A stretch of DNA of 24,439 nucleotides from NCBI GenBank assembly GCA_001929475.1, contig LXFE01000214.1, positions 1-24,439 of the forward strand, given 5' to 3'. A model generated the notes under the pieces. That model was given only the letters and a program-made list of their open reading frames with translations. It was not told the origin of the DNA and did not search any database. Below, piece by piece: positions 10,161 to 19,790 of the stretch. Source of the DNA: Neolecta irregularis DAH-3. Its lineage: Eukaryota > Ascomycota > Neolectomycetes > Neolectales > Neolectaceae. Position 1 is the stretch's first letter; each line of letters starts with the position of its first letter. Made by a program: the position numbers and the translations under genes.

Positions 10161-11577
10161 CTACTTTATATCGGCACCAACAAGGCTCTGTGCATGACAT
10201 CTCTCACCATTAACTAGAAGCAATTTCATTTTCCCTTCGCTATCTTTCCACGCTACAGCCCTAGAGTCGGTCGATGTGAAATCAGGTTGAATTGTCTCCC
10301 AAATCTTCTTTTTAGGGTTGAGCACAGGTTCTGGGATTTCATCTTCAAAACCTTCAAACACCGCTCGGTCGCCTAGCTTTGAAGATGCAGGAGGATCGAT
10401 GACTTCGACTTTTCCATCAGAATTGGAGGCGCAGAGTACCATTGCATAGGATTTTACTCCTCTCATTGCTGCGGGTTTCAGGTTACATACTAAAACGACC
10501 TAAGTGATTAGCGATGTATACAAATAGATTTACTTTTCGGCCTTGCATTTGTTCGATTGGAATATGTTTGACAAGCCCAGAGACTACGGTCCGTAGTTCT
10601 GCTTCGCCTACGTCGATTGTTTCGACATATAACGAATCGGCATCGGGATGTTTTTCGACCTTGACGATATGACCAACTCGGAGATCAATCATTCCAGGGG
10701 TAATTATTAATTCTCAAATGTTAATGAATATCTGAACGTGCGTACCTTGAGTCTTTGCTGGCTCTTTCGATTTCTTTTCTTTCTGCTTCTTTTCTTTCTT
10801 CGCACCACCACTTTTTCCCACATCAGCTTGTTGTTCTGTAGCTTCCATCTTGGAAGGTTGAAGCTCTTGGTTGTTTACAGTAGAGCGAACTTTGGTTTTT
10901 TGCAAATCTTGTTTCTTTTTGCCCTTGCGTTGATTCATCTTTTACAAGAATAGAGAAATACCTTTGCCGCATTCAGATCAATTTGTATTTTTTCCAGTTG
11001 TTTAGCAAGGTCATTCTCGCATATTTCAGCCTGATGCTGAATGAAATCGAACCATCGAACAATGTGATTGTTGTTCAATCGATCTTCTCCTCTCCACGAT
11101 TTCTATCGTCAACATGACCTTGATGAGATAGAATACGACGATAGGAATCATTCTCACATATACAGTAACATCCGTCAAAGACATTTTATTTCCAATCATC
11201 CATGTCCGGGTTTCCAAATGAGACTGCAACAACTAGTTCTTAGCACCTCGCCCAAGGTAACTCTACTTTCAAACCCTCTGGATCGGACTCAAATCGATTT
11301 GAAAGGGTTAGCCATTGTTGTACTTCGGCTTTTTCCAGATCTGTGTCTCCGCAGTCTGAGGAGGCGATATAAGTGCAGATTGTGTTTTGACCAGTTAAGG
11401 TTGAGTTGTCGGCAAAAGTTAAATTGGATATCTTAAAGTCAGCAGGATATGAGAATATGTGTCTACCCGAGTCTCTGGAGATGAGATTATTTCAATAGAT
11501 GGATTGGGAAAAATCTTTGCGACCAAAGAGGTTGTAATGTCGTTTCCTGCAATATTAAGTTTGGTAAGTTTGGTCAT
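10161..11577 (-). CDS. ARC1: Arc1-type tRNA-binding cofactor of aminoacyl-tRNA synthetases
   Basis: The protein binds tRNA and, by analogy with yeast Arc1p and animal AIMP1, docks methionyl- and glutamyl-tRNA synthetases to help aminoacylation in the cytosol. Six introns (11432-11466, 11233-11266, 11103-11136, 10924-10961, 10713-10745, 10500-10533; 33-38 nt) join seven exons into 402 aa. Residues 1 to about 165 resemble the GST-C-like docking domain ([21 protein letters not shown], broken into pieces by exon ends; [11 protein letters not shown]). Residues about 172-230 are a Lys-rich linker. From about 238 follows the EMAPII-like OB-fold: [40 protein letters not shown], ending [17 protein letters not shown]. 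For the intron at 11233-11266 an alternative acceptor 9 nt further downstream is also in frame. Confidence 0.95.
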
Positions 11578-12234
11578 GGTGTTGAATCGCTTGATCACAA
11601 GATTCCGACCATGGGAATAATAATAGGTGAAAAGATTATATTAGTTCAGCACTGCTTTTTATCATAATAGAAAGCATTAGACGATCTAATTATTTCAGTG
11701 ATTCTTTTAGCGATATAATCAGGTCCTGAATGGCAGCTTTGAGTACGATTGCTCTACGATGAGTTGGTTTCATGAAATCTTTTAAAAAGAATTTTTTCTA
11801 TTTTCATAGTAGTTCAAATCAAATGATAGCTCGGTTGGGAAGTAATTTCCCTTTATTCAAACCAAAGGTTTCTGGTTCTATTCATTGCACAAGTTAGAAG
11901 AAGATGAGTAATTAGTTTCTGTGGCGTGTCTCTTGGCTAATGAAACCTACAAGAATTTGAAAAACAAGAAATAAATTAGAAGACAAGAATATATAACAAG
12001 AGCAATTCTCGGTCAGATCACGTCCCTGGAACCGGCTAGATAGCGTTAATGACACTTTGGACAAACTCTGTGTCCTCGACAAACGGAAACTGCTCAAGTG
12101 CGTCAATGTTTCTCAAAGCGGTAATATATATGAAACATCCCAGTTCTTGCAGTATATGAACGGCCTGGATCCATGAGAAACAGACTTTATAGCAATACTA
12201 GTCTTCTCATACGCTAGCCAAGTTATCCTCCATT
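11578..12234. other. Intergenic region between ARC1 and secreted paralogue A
   Basis: No complete gene is seen. Two items were noted: a tRNA-like A-box/B-box pair at 11827-11883, and a minus-strand open stretch ending with a stop at 12036-12038 that reads like a protein C-terminus (TALRNIDALEQFPFVED). The second has no room for upstream exons unless it overlaps gene A on the opposite strand. It is best treated as a chance frame or a relic. The last 100 bp should be the promoter of gene A. Confidence 0.4.
11820..11895 (+). other. Possible tRNA-derived relic (tRNA pseudogene or SINE head)
   Basis: TAGCTCGGTTGG (11827-11838) differs by one base from a standard tRNA A box (consensus TRGCNNAGYNGG). 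GGTTCTATTC (11874-11883) is a degenerate B box at about the right distance. Between them CCTTT and AAAGG can pair like an anticodon stem, but the loop is 9 nt and neither a T stem nor an acceptor stem closes. It is therefore not a functional tRNA. It may be a tRNA pseudogene, the head of a decayed SINE, or chance. Confidence 0.25.
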
Positions 12235-13600
12235 ATGCTGCCAAAGCTCTTATTTTGGATGCCGCTTTATGCGCATTTTTCCGCTGCTTCGTCTCTCGAT
12301 AAATTTACAGATGTATCAAATTCTTTGCCTTCTAAGCCCAACGTTCGCATCATTGGTAAACTGAGCTCAGTTACTCAGTTCAAAATGAGGTTGAATGACA
12401 ACGAAGTACTAGAGGAGTGTGCACAGCAATGCCTCGATGCGGAGTATGTCTGCCGTTCGATTGTGATTATCAAGGTATCCGATTTTCAACTATGTGTAAA
12501 AGCCAGCACCCTTTCATCGGAATTGACAATTGAACCATCAGAACATAGTCATAACGAAGTGACCGCAAATTATGAGTACGCTTTTATGACTGAATGGAAA
12601 ATTCTGATATTTTAGTATCACTAAGCAACCAAGATTCGACTTCAGAACAGAATTTTCTCAGAATATTCGAAAGATATCAGGGGAAAAGTGGGCCAGTCAA
12701 ATTTTGCGAGGATATGAGGTACCATCACCACCCGATCAACGTCAAGGACTATCTTTCTACTTGCCATTTTTACTTCGTTGCAAGGAGATTATGATGCATG
12801 GCCAACCACCAGAAGGAGTCGATTTTATGAAATTAGGTGATGAGGGAGTTTCTCTGGAGAAAGATATTTCTCGTGGCTCGGAAGCACGAATAGCCCAATA
12901 CCGCAAAATATCTCGGGAAGCAGTCCCAAAACATACGACATTTATCTTAGAATCTGACAGGGGCCTGGACTCTGGCAGGTACCTCGAGCCATTGAAAGAT
13001 CCTTTTAATGGAGGTTCTTCGGAGATCCTTGACACCTTCATGTTGGATTTTCTTGATATATTCAGCAGAAATATTCGTCAAGGCATTACAACTATTTTCG
13101 ATCCAAAGAGGAAATTGTTATATATTGAAGGAGAGGACCTGCACATGCTCGTTGCTTTATTTAGCTCTGGCGAGTATATTATAATACGGGACCATTCTAA
13201 ACTAGCCGATACACATCACCCGTTGGCTAGCTCGACGGAGAAACGCTATCAGAAAACATTATCTGCCTTGGAAATGTTTGAAAGAGCTAGGAGGCATTTC
13301 GGCGGTACAGTTAATTTCTCGCGGCTTCAAGTTCTATATACCGCCTTTGAGGATGCGAAACAGGCAGCGATAAACCTTGTGATTGATGTGGCAAGCTTTG
13401 TCATGTCTCCTACTATAACCAGCGGCCGTAGCGATTCACAACTGTCGACTTCTATGCAATTAATTGGTGATCTCGCGGAGTTTGTCCTCTGGAAAGTATA
13501 TGGCCGGCAATTTCAATCCCAACTTTCTGCTAGCCGCCATCGAAACGATTTCATCAAATCAAGTATAATTACAGTCTTTACAATCCCTAAGAAAATTTGA
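12235..13600 (+). CDS. Secreted apple/PAN-like protein, paralogue A (441 aa)
   Basis: Function unknown. Exon 1 (12235-12575) and exon 2 (12616-13600) flank a 40-nt intron. Residues 1 to about 19 form a signal peptide (hydrophobic LLFWMPLYAHFSA). Residues about 40-100 hold an apple/PAN-like module with Cys62, Cys66, Cys73 and Cys87 (spacing 3, 6, 13). After the intron come FRTEFSQNIRKISG, the phrase MHGQPPEGV, a conserved segment LDFLDIFSRNIRQGIT, and a helical C-terminal region with SSGEYIIIRD. No transmembrane anchor or GPI signal is visible. Paralogue B shares every one of these landmarks and the intron position. A small shadow frame across the intron (12594-12794) should be ignored. A role at the cell surface or in interaction with another organism is plausible from secretion and duplication, but unproven. 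The C-terminal domain matches no family I know. Confidence 0.85.
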
Positions 13601-13838
13601 GAATATGTAATGGCAGCTAGATGAAGTTTGCGCTTTGTATACCCATTGAGAGTGTTCTATCAGTGGGGTATTCGGAACACTGCTCGCCCATTATCACCTG
13701 CCCACCTCCCCCGTTACTGCTCACCTCCTCGCCCTTTACCACTCCGCCCTCTCACCTGCTATCGCCTGCCGTCCTCGCCTGCCCTCCGTGCCTGCTATCA
13801 CCCCGCCCAACTCGCCCGTTACTGCTCCCCTTCCTCGT
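13601..13838. repeat. C-rich, strand-asymmetric imperfect repeat tract
   Basis: From about 13680 to 13838 the plus strand is dominated by C and T, with recurring CGCC, CACCTCC and CCGTTACTGCTC words at irregular spacing. It looks like a degenerate minisatellite. It abuts the Gypsy LTR directly, so it was the insertion site or a product of repeated insertion. Open frames here follow from base composition and are not genes. Confidence 0.55.
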
Positions 13839-14150
13839 TGTGAGCGTTGGGTGTCCTGCAGCTCAGGAGGCTTCCCTGAGAATACAAGATCGCGATTCGG
13901 GAAAGAAAGGCAACTTCATATATTATTGCTCCGGTTTGGCCTGTCTTGCTAATCAAGCCAGGGCCTACTTATAGAAGAACTGGCACATGCGCTGTTGTCT
14001 CCCTGCCTACCTCTCGGGTGGCAAGGCTTGTGATCGTCCTGACTTGGCTCGGTGGTACTGTCTGCCGATCGGCGGCGCCTTCTGTGGCTCCTGAACCGTT
14101 GGGTGTCATGGTAGCTTGCGATGTAGGGCGCCGGTACTGTCGTCCCTACA
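13839..14150 (-). repeat. 3' LTR of a Ty3/Gypsy retrotransposon (312 bp)
   Basis: Read on the minus strand the block begins TGTAGGGACGAC and ends CAACGCTCACA, so it has TG...CA termini. A TATA-like CTATAAGTAGG lies in the middle. Directly before its TG is a purine-rich tract (GAGACAGGGAGGG on the minus strand; 14151-14163), the expected polypurine primer of a 3' LTR. The integrase/chromodomain fragment lies just upstream on the same strand, as in chromoviruses. No target-site duplicate could be matched at the far end. Confidence 0.75.
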
Positions 14151-14627
14151 CCCTCCCTGTCTCAAAATTCTCATGTTCGCTGGCTCCCCCTGCGTTACCT
14201 GCTCCTGTAACTCATAGAATCGTTGAATGGCTTCCTGAGCATTTGTCATATGCTCTGCTGGCTCCCAAGATGTTTCGTCCCCAGGGAAACCTCTCCACTT
14301 AACCAGATAATAATCTTGTTCTTCCCTCTGTTCGTGATCACGAATTTCTTCCACTTCTTGTTCTGGGAATCCATCCTTGAAATGTATTGGGGGCAGGTAA
14401 TATGGTGTGCAGTTTGGAGAGAGTTGATAATTATTTCCAGGGTATTTCTTGAGTAACAATATTTGGAACTGGTTGAAATTCCTCATGCCTTCTGGCAGCT
14501 TGAGCTTGTAGTTCTTGCTGCTGCCAATTTGGGTGATTGGGAATGGCCCAATCTGTCTAGGCATAAATTTCTTTGTTCCATCTTTTGGTATGAGATTCTT
14601 TGTTGATAGGAGCACCAAGTCTCCCAA
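14106..14627 (-). pseudogene. Gypsy (chromovirus) pol fragment: integrase C-terminus and chromodomain
   Basis: A 173-codon remnant carries the integrase GPF/Y-type end (GDLVLLSTKNL, IGPFPITQIG, LKLPEGMRNFNQFQILLLKK) followed by a chromodomain (EVEEIRDHE, YYLVKWRGFPGDETSWEPAEH). The frame then runs into the LTR before it stops. Reverse transcriptase, RNase H and the integrase core are missing. Upstream of the fragment the frame meets a stop, and only about 200 bp remain before the second LTR-like block. The element is therefore internally deleted and cannot move by itself. Confidence 0.9.
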
Positions 14628-14831
14628 CTTGAATTTTTGGCTCTCTCATCTTCATTTGTTAGCTTGTAATGAATGGTTAATTTTACCCCTAAAGGCTGCA
14701 TCTTCTGTGCGATTCTAATCGATTAGGAACACTGATAAGCTGGTAGCAAGGTAACTTGTGCCCTCCAATTACCTGTAGCAAGAGTAGATGCTGCACTGTT
14801 CTGGTGGGGTTTAACGTTGGATAGTCTTTGT

Positions 14832-15423
14832 GTGAGCGTTCAGGTGTTCCTTTTGTCGCTCGTGGACTTGGGTTGGTTTGTTGATAGTGCGGCAGCTACT
14901 TTGAATGAAGGTAACTACGTTTATAATCAACTTACACGATTAAAGTCTCTCTGCTAGCCAGACGTGGACCTACTTATATAGCAATTCCTTGAGGCGCGCT
15001 TCGCTGCTGCCTATTCGCTCTTTCCTCTACGGAGCCTCTAACATCTCCCCATTGAGCTCACTAGCTCTTCTTGCGGAGTATTCGATCGATCGCGCCGTGA
15101 GGATATTGCTGCTCTGTTTGTCAATGACGAGATTGACTTCCTCTTTGAGCAGCCGCGCTCCTCTTGCGGACATTGCGCTCGATCGCGGGCCAACTATTGC
15201 CACTCCCTTTGATAAGGAAGCGGCTAATTTCCCTATTGAGCTTCCTAGCTCTACTTGCGGATGGAGAGGTCGGTCGCGCTTTGAGGTTTGTTGCCGTGGC
15301 GGCGGCTATCCGGTGGCTGTGGCGGTTCCGGGAATCCCCTCACTGAGCTTTCTGTTTCCGTCCATAACCTCAAATTCGGTATTGCCGCACCAGCGCCACC
15401 TGCTGTCTTTGTTCTGTCCCACA
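14832..15423 (-). repeat. Second, diverged Gypsy LTR-like block with internal repeats
   Basis: Its plus-strand left edge TGTGAGCGTTCAGGTGTTCC resembles the edge of the first LTR (TGTGAGCGTTGGGTGTCCTG). A similar phrase GGACCTACTTATATAGC matches GGGCCTACTTATAGAAG, the TATA region of the first LTR. It therefore looks like an LTR of a related but different family, in the 5' position of the deleted element or from another insertion. The right edge (…GTCCCACA, 15423) is a guess. Inside, three imperfect copies of a unit with CTTGCGGA...GATCGCG...ATTG lie at about 15049, 15146 and 15230. Confidence 0.45.
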
Positions 15424-15649
15424 TCTCTATGATTGAAAAGAGACAATGAAATGAAACACCACCGATCTTGTGACATACTCACCTGACTTGACGTTAATAA
15501 AGGCAAGTTCCAAGCAACCATCCTATCACAATAGTTAGCGGTCCTGAAGCATCGCCTGCAAGCAGATCCAACCTAAATTCAAAACGCTTATACGACAGCC
15601 AGTGTTGTATTACACGTTCCTCTAGTCAGTCATTCTACCCTCTATTATA
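15424..15649. promoter_or_regulatory. Upstream region of paralogue B
   Basis: This 226-bp stretch separates the LTR-like block from the start of paralogue B and must hold its promoter. It shows no clear similarity by eye to the upstream region of paralogue A. No TATA box stands out. The nearby LTR could influence expression. Confidence 0.4.
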
Positions 15650-17027
15650 ATGCCAAAACCCTTCTGGCTGATCTTACTCTATTTGAATGTTACTTGCACT
15701 GCACTTTATCTCGAGAATTTCGCAGATTCATCGAATGATTGGCTCAAAGTCAATGTTGTTGCTCAGGGTGACATAAGCTCATATAGACGTCTGTATGGGC
15801 TCAACAACGAAGAAGCAGTAGAGAAGTGTGCGGGCGAATGCTTCTTAGCGCAGTATGTCTGCAATTCATTCGCCGTAATCCAGGAGTACAACTATAGAAC
15901 ATGTGTGAAAGTTAGCACCTCTTTATCAGGATTGAGGCTTATACCCTCAACGATGAGTAATGTGGTGGTAGGGGTATATAAGTAAACACCTTTGAGCTAT
16001 TGGCAAGCTCTGATATTCTAGTATCCACAAACTACGAAAATTTAATGTTGGAACAGAATTTTCCAGTGATATTGGGAAGAAATCAGGGAGACAGTGGGTA
16101 GATGGTATTTTACAAGGATATGGGTTACCTTCATCAGACGCACTTGGTCGAAGCAACTCTTTTTTCGTGCCTTTTTTGCTCGGCTGCAGGAGCTCTGTAA
16201 TGTATGGTCAACCCCCGAAAGGAGTTGCCAAGATGGCTACTTTAGAGAATGACATTCTCTCTGTCCATGGTCCGGAAGGGCAAATACGCAAACATCGCAA
16301 AATATCTCAGGAATCAACCTTAGAAAGGACGACTCTTTCTACCGGAGGAATTATTACAAGCCTCGATTCATGGACAGATCCCTCAAAAATAAACCCCTCT
16401 TCAGACCCCTCTTCAGAGCATTTTGATACTATTGTGTTGGAGTTTCTCGATATATTCAGTCGGAATATTCGTCAAGGCATTACCACCACTTACGATCCAG
16501 CGAAGAAGTGTCTATTCGTTGAAGGAATGGACCTGCACCTACTCATTGTTTCACTCGGCTCCGGAGAATATATTATAGTACGGGACGGTCCTGCTAAAAA
16601 TGGGATCGAACATGTGCCATACATATATTCCATATATGATCCGAAAATTTCCACTTTGGGCCAACACTTTCCCGAGGAGTTATCTATCTTCAAAGGAGCT
16701 CTACGTAGTTCCGGCCACACAACTGACTATTTGAACCCTCGGGTTTTCCATATAGAGATTCAGGATGTGAAAATGTCAGCGATAGACCTCGTTTTCAAGG
16801 TTGCAATGATCGTCATGACGCCTACCGACTACACCATTCCAAATTTTCTACCAGCTTCTAGACCATTAATCCGCGATCTCGTGGCATTCGTGCTTCTTGC
16901 CGTGTATGGGGAGAACCGTCAATCCAATCCATTTCAAACTCGATTATCCATAGCCAGATCTCAAAGACAGTTCAAAACGGATATGGTTACAATCATTACA
17001 ACCCCAAGTATTGTTGAGGATGTATAA
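15650..17027 (+). CDS. Secreted apple/PAN-like protein, paralogue B (445 aa)
   Basis: This is the second member of the pair and of unknown function. Exons 15650-15981 and 16022-17027 flank a 40-nt intron at the same place as in A. The signal peptide is about residues 1-18 (FWLILLYLNVTCTA). The apple/PAN-like module has Cys60, Cys64, Cys71 and Cys85, the same 3-6-13 spacing as A. Shared landmarks are FNVGTEFSSDIGKKSG, VMYGQPPKGV, HRKISQES, LEFLDIFSRNIRQGIT and LGSGEYIIVRD. The best-conserved segment is identical over 13 residues (FLDIFSRNIRQGIT against A, with one flanking change), while the last 150 residues differ more. The pair arose by duplication before or independently of the retroelement insertion between them. 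The reading frame is intact, so B may be functional. Confidence 0.85.
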
Positions 17028-17823
17028 TAGAGAAAGATGAGCTATGTTTTGGTAGAAAGGGTAAACTGGGTGAGTTCTCCTTTACGAAGTTTTTTGACAA
17101 GTTAGACACTCCCCCCTTTCTTATAATTTCCAAATTCTGAGAACCCTCTTTGCTCATTGTTTTATAATAGCTATTGTTCCCTTTTAGAAAACAATCTTAT
17201 TCTCACTTGTGTAAGCATTCATTTTTCTGACCAGCACTGTCGAAATTCGCTGTTTATTTATTCGTGTCTTTCTCCATTTTCAATGATATTCACGGAATCA
17301 AAACCATCTGCCTTCACGATTGCAACAGAAACTTGGGTCAAATGAGATCTTGCTTCCAGAGAATGAAAATGAAAGAAATGCATGCTTGCAAGACAGCTAG
17401 ACTCAGAAAAGAAGATTATTTCCCATGATCTTTCAATACAGCCACCAAAAATGTATCTCGTGCTGAAAGTGTGCTTCCTGTTACAACATTTTGATGACGG
17501 TTAGCTTACTGGTAGCTAGCGTCGTCTCAATCCAAACATTATAGAAGCAATGTCATTTCATTCAATACCCTTACATTATTTTTCGGCAAGGAAAAATACT
17601 TTATTACTTGAGATGCCAGAACAGGCTACCATGACTTTTCTCAATATTTCACTAATTACTCAATTGTAAGACGGCACGTACTGTCGAAATTGTTCAGGTA
17701 AACTTTCTGTTTACATAGAGCAATTACAATGGCTAATCATATGCAAAAGTTTGCAAAATTTCTATGCAAGTCTGAATAGAACACCCAAATGCATTTAAAC
17801 TGGGAAGAAAAACATCTTTATAT
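17028..17823. other. Intergenic region, nothing recognised
   Basis: This 796-bp AT-rich stretch separates paralogue B from the PNPOx-like gene. Short open frames exist, the largest being 62 codons at 17157-17345, but their composition is Ser/Phe/Cys-rich and not protein-like. No tRNA, repeat or LTR edge was found. Confidence 0.5.
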
Positions 17824-18569
17824 TCAAGGCATACAAGCTATTTCCTCCCAGTCCTTGCCCTCAGTAATAAACCATTTCCGTCTTCTTCCAGGAGCAGGCT
17901 GTGAATGGAGCTCATCAACTTTTTCAATCTCCATTACAACCAAGTGGAATCGATTCAACCCTTCCTCCTCCAATAACTTTTCAGATGGTGCTTTAGCTTC
18001 ACTGTCCTTCAATTCAATTAGGTCCGGTGTTCGACCGTTTGCTTTTTCACCAGGGATCCAAGGGACCGCCATAGAGCCACGAATCCACGCAGGTAATTTA
18101 TTCCATTGACGAAGTCGTTCTTCTTTCCATGACCACTTTTTCCCATCCTCGACATGAAAATGAGCCAGCAAATCTTCCGTATCTTCTTTGATCAAATGTG
18201 CCTTTCCATAAAACCGGTACTGCACAGCTGATTTGGAAAACCAGAAAACTGCTGTGAAATTTGGATTTTGTTTGATCTCTTCATATTTCGGCATTTTAGA
18301 ATCAGTTGTGAAGACCAGAAGATCTGATTTGGCGGGAGGGTTCGAGGAATGATCACCTTTTGAGCGTATTTCTCCTGCAAACCCCCTAAAGACGCAGATT
18401 CGTGATTCCGGGTACTTTTTTCCAAAAGTAGAGAAGGTGAAATTCACTAGGGTTGTGTATCAGTGCCAGTTTATATTTCTGACTGTTTACAAGCATCCTC
18501 GTTCTTGCTCTTTAGATCATGCTCTAGATTTTGGGAGAATCTGGGCTTCCAGGAAGGAAAGTTGGTCAT
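17824..18569 (-). CDS. PNPOx-like FMN-binding split-barrel protein (Alr4036 family)
   Basis: Predicted flavin-binding protein related to pyridoxamine 5'-phosphate oxidase. Its substrate is unknown, since the Alr4036 branch is not proven to make pyridoxal phosphate. Exon 1 (18491-18569) and exon 2 (17824-18446) are joined over a 44-nt intron to give 233 aa. The N-terminus has the family pattern (SWKPRFSQNLEHDL), followed by FTFSTFG and SRICVFRGF, then DLLVFTTDSKMPKYEEI, QNPNFTAVFWF and QYRFYGKAHLI, which form the split barrel. The C-terminal RFHLVVMEIEKVDEL and GRRRKWF are usual for the family. An upstream in-frame ATG at about 18624 would add a basic Ser/Arg-rich leader that could be a mitochondrial signal; I prefer the shorter start, which fits the family. 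Only about 130 bp separate it from the SDR stop. Confidence 0.9.
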
Positions 18570-18701
18570 ATTTGGCGAATATCGGATGAGAGAAGACAAT
18601 CGAGTGTAAGAGTGCGATCTCAACATTTTGATAACACTATTGTTGGAATATACATAATCTACACTATGCTTGTTTTCTTTCACTGTTGATCCAAGTTGCT
18701 G

Positions 18702-19621
18702 TTATAATACCGTAGATGCAACGTTGAAGTTTTCGCTGTAAAATTAACAATATCGTTATAAAGTCTTATACCCAGTAATACTCTCATTCGCTGCCAGCAT
18801 CGTATAAAGAGCTGCGACATCATCCAGATCAGTCATCTTTTGCAAAGCATTGCTTGCAACATGTTTTTTTAATTTTTCTTCGCCAAATCGTGCAGACCAA
18901 TCGGTGAGAATCATACTCGGCGAAACACTGTTTACTCGAATCTTGGGCGCCGAAGCTCTTGCTAAACAGCGAACTAGATGGTTCGCAGAGGCTTTAGTAA
19001 CTGAATAAGCCTGTTTTGGTTAATTTATACTTGGAATCAAAAATACCATTGATGATCCACTTGGCTTGACACCAGCTACAGAAGAAGTAACTATGAATGA
19101 TCCGCCATGTTCATTCACTTCCAAATATGGTTTTGCTGCTTGAAGTAACCAGAGATGCGCTTTTACATTGTAAATCCAAGTCTTGTCCCAGTCTTCATCT
19201 GCAAGTGCGTCTGCAAGTTAATTCGTTTGTTGTGCAATGAAGGCGTACAGATATCGTTAAACTGTGCTGGTTTTGTCCAACCTACATTCGAAACTAGAAT
19301 GTCTAGGCCGCCGAGCTTTGCAACAGCAGTCTAATATCAGCAAGCGGGTTGAAATTGAGGAAATAACCTTTACCAACGCTTCACAACCACCCTTTGTTCC
19401 AACATCTCCTTGGACTGCATAATTCCCTTCTCCCAGTGACTTTGCCAGCTCTTCCGCTCTGGGTGTATTCGAAGAATAATTTATAACACACTTGATCCCC
19501 TTTTCCACGAATTGCCGTGCAATTGTTGCACCTAGACCGGCGGATCCGCCTATAGATCAAAATTTAGTGCGGCGAACCAACTACCGGTAATTAAAGCTCG
19601 CTTTGCTGTTAGTGGCTGCAT
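18702..19621 (-). CDS. Classical short-chain dehydrogenase/reductase
   Basis: NAD(P)-dependent oxidoreductase of about 245 aa; the substrate is unknown. Five introns (19550-19584, 19331-19367, 19211-19248, 19011-19046, 18736-18771; 35-38 nt) join six exons. The cofactor motif TGGSAGLG is at residues 12-20. SNVG (87-90) takes the place of the usual NNAG. The catalytic set is Asn115, Ser143/144, Tyr157 and Lys161 (AYSVTKAS). The C-terminal RVNSVSPSMILTDW and SITGENFNV are typical. Resembles fungal 3-oxoacyl-ACP-reductase-like SDRs. It diverges from the P450 gene over 169 bp and may be co-expressed with it. Confidence 0.92.
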
Positions 19622-19790
19622 TTCTTGTGAATCTTTTGTCCTCAAAATGATATCGCGTTTAGCAATCAACTTAATGGCGCTTATGAGTATGATCCGGAAA
19701 GCTCACATGATACTTGAACTGTTTAAGACCAACCCCACTCTCTGTTGGTCGACCCAAACGTTTTATAATTCTATTCTTATTCGGTAAAAT
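19622..19790. promoter_or_regulatory. Bidirectional promoter region of SDR and P450
   Basis: The 169 bp between the two start codons must serve both genes. TTTTATAATTC about 30 bp upstream of the P450 ATG could be a core promoter element. Shared regulation is inferred from the head-to-head arrangement. Confidence 0.5.

Noticed and set aside
13621-13974. 117-codon Pro/Leu/Ser-rich open frame
   Set aside because: It arises from the C-rich repeat tract and runs into the LTR.
14989-15432. 147-codon plus-strand open frame across the second LTR-like block
   Set aside because: It lies on the strand opposite to the element, consists of repeated Leu/Ser/Ala-rich segments produced by the internal repeats, and has no known domain.
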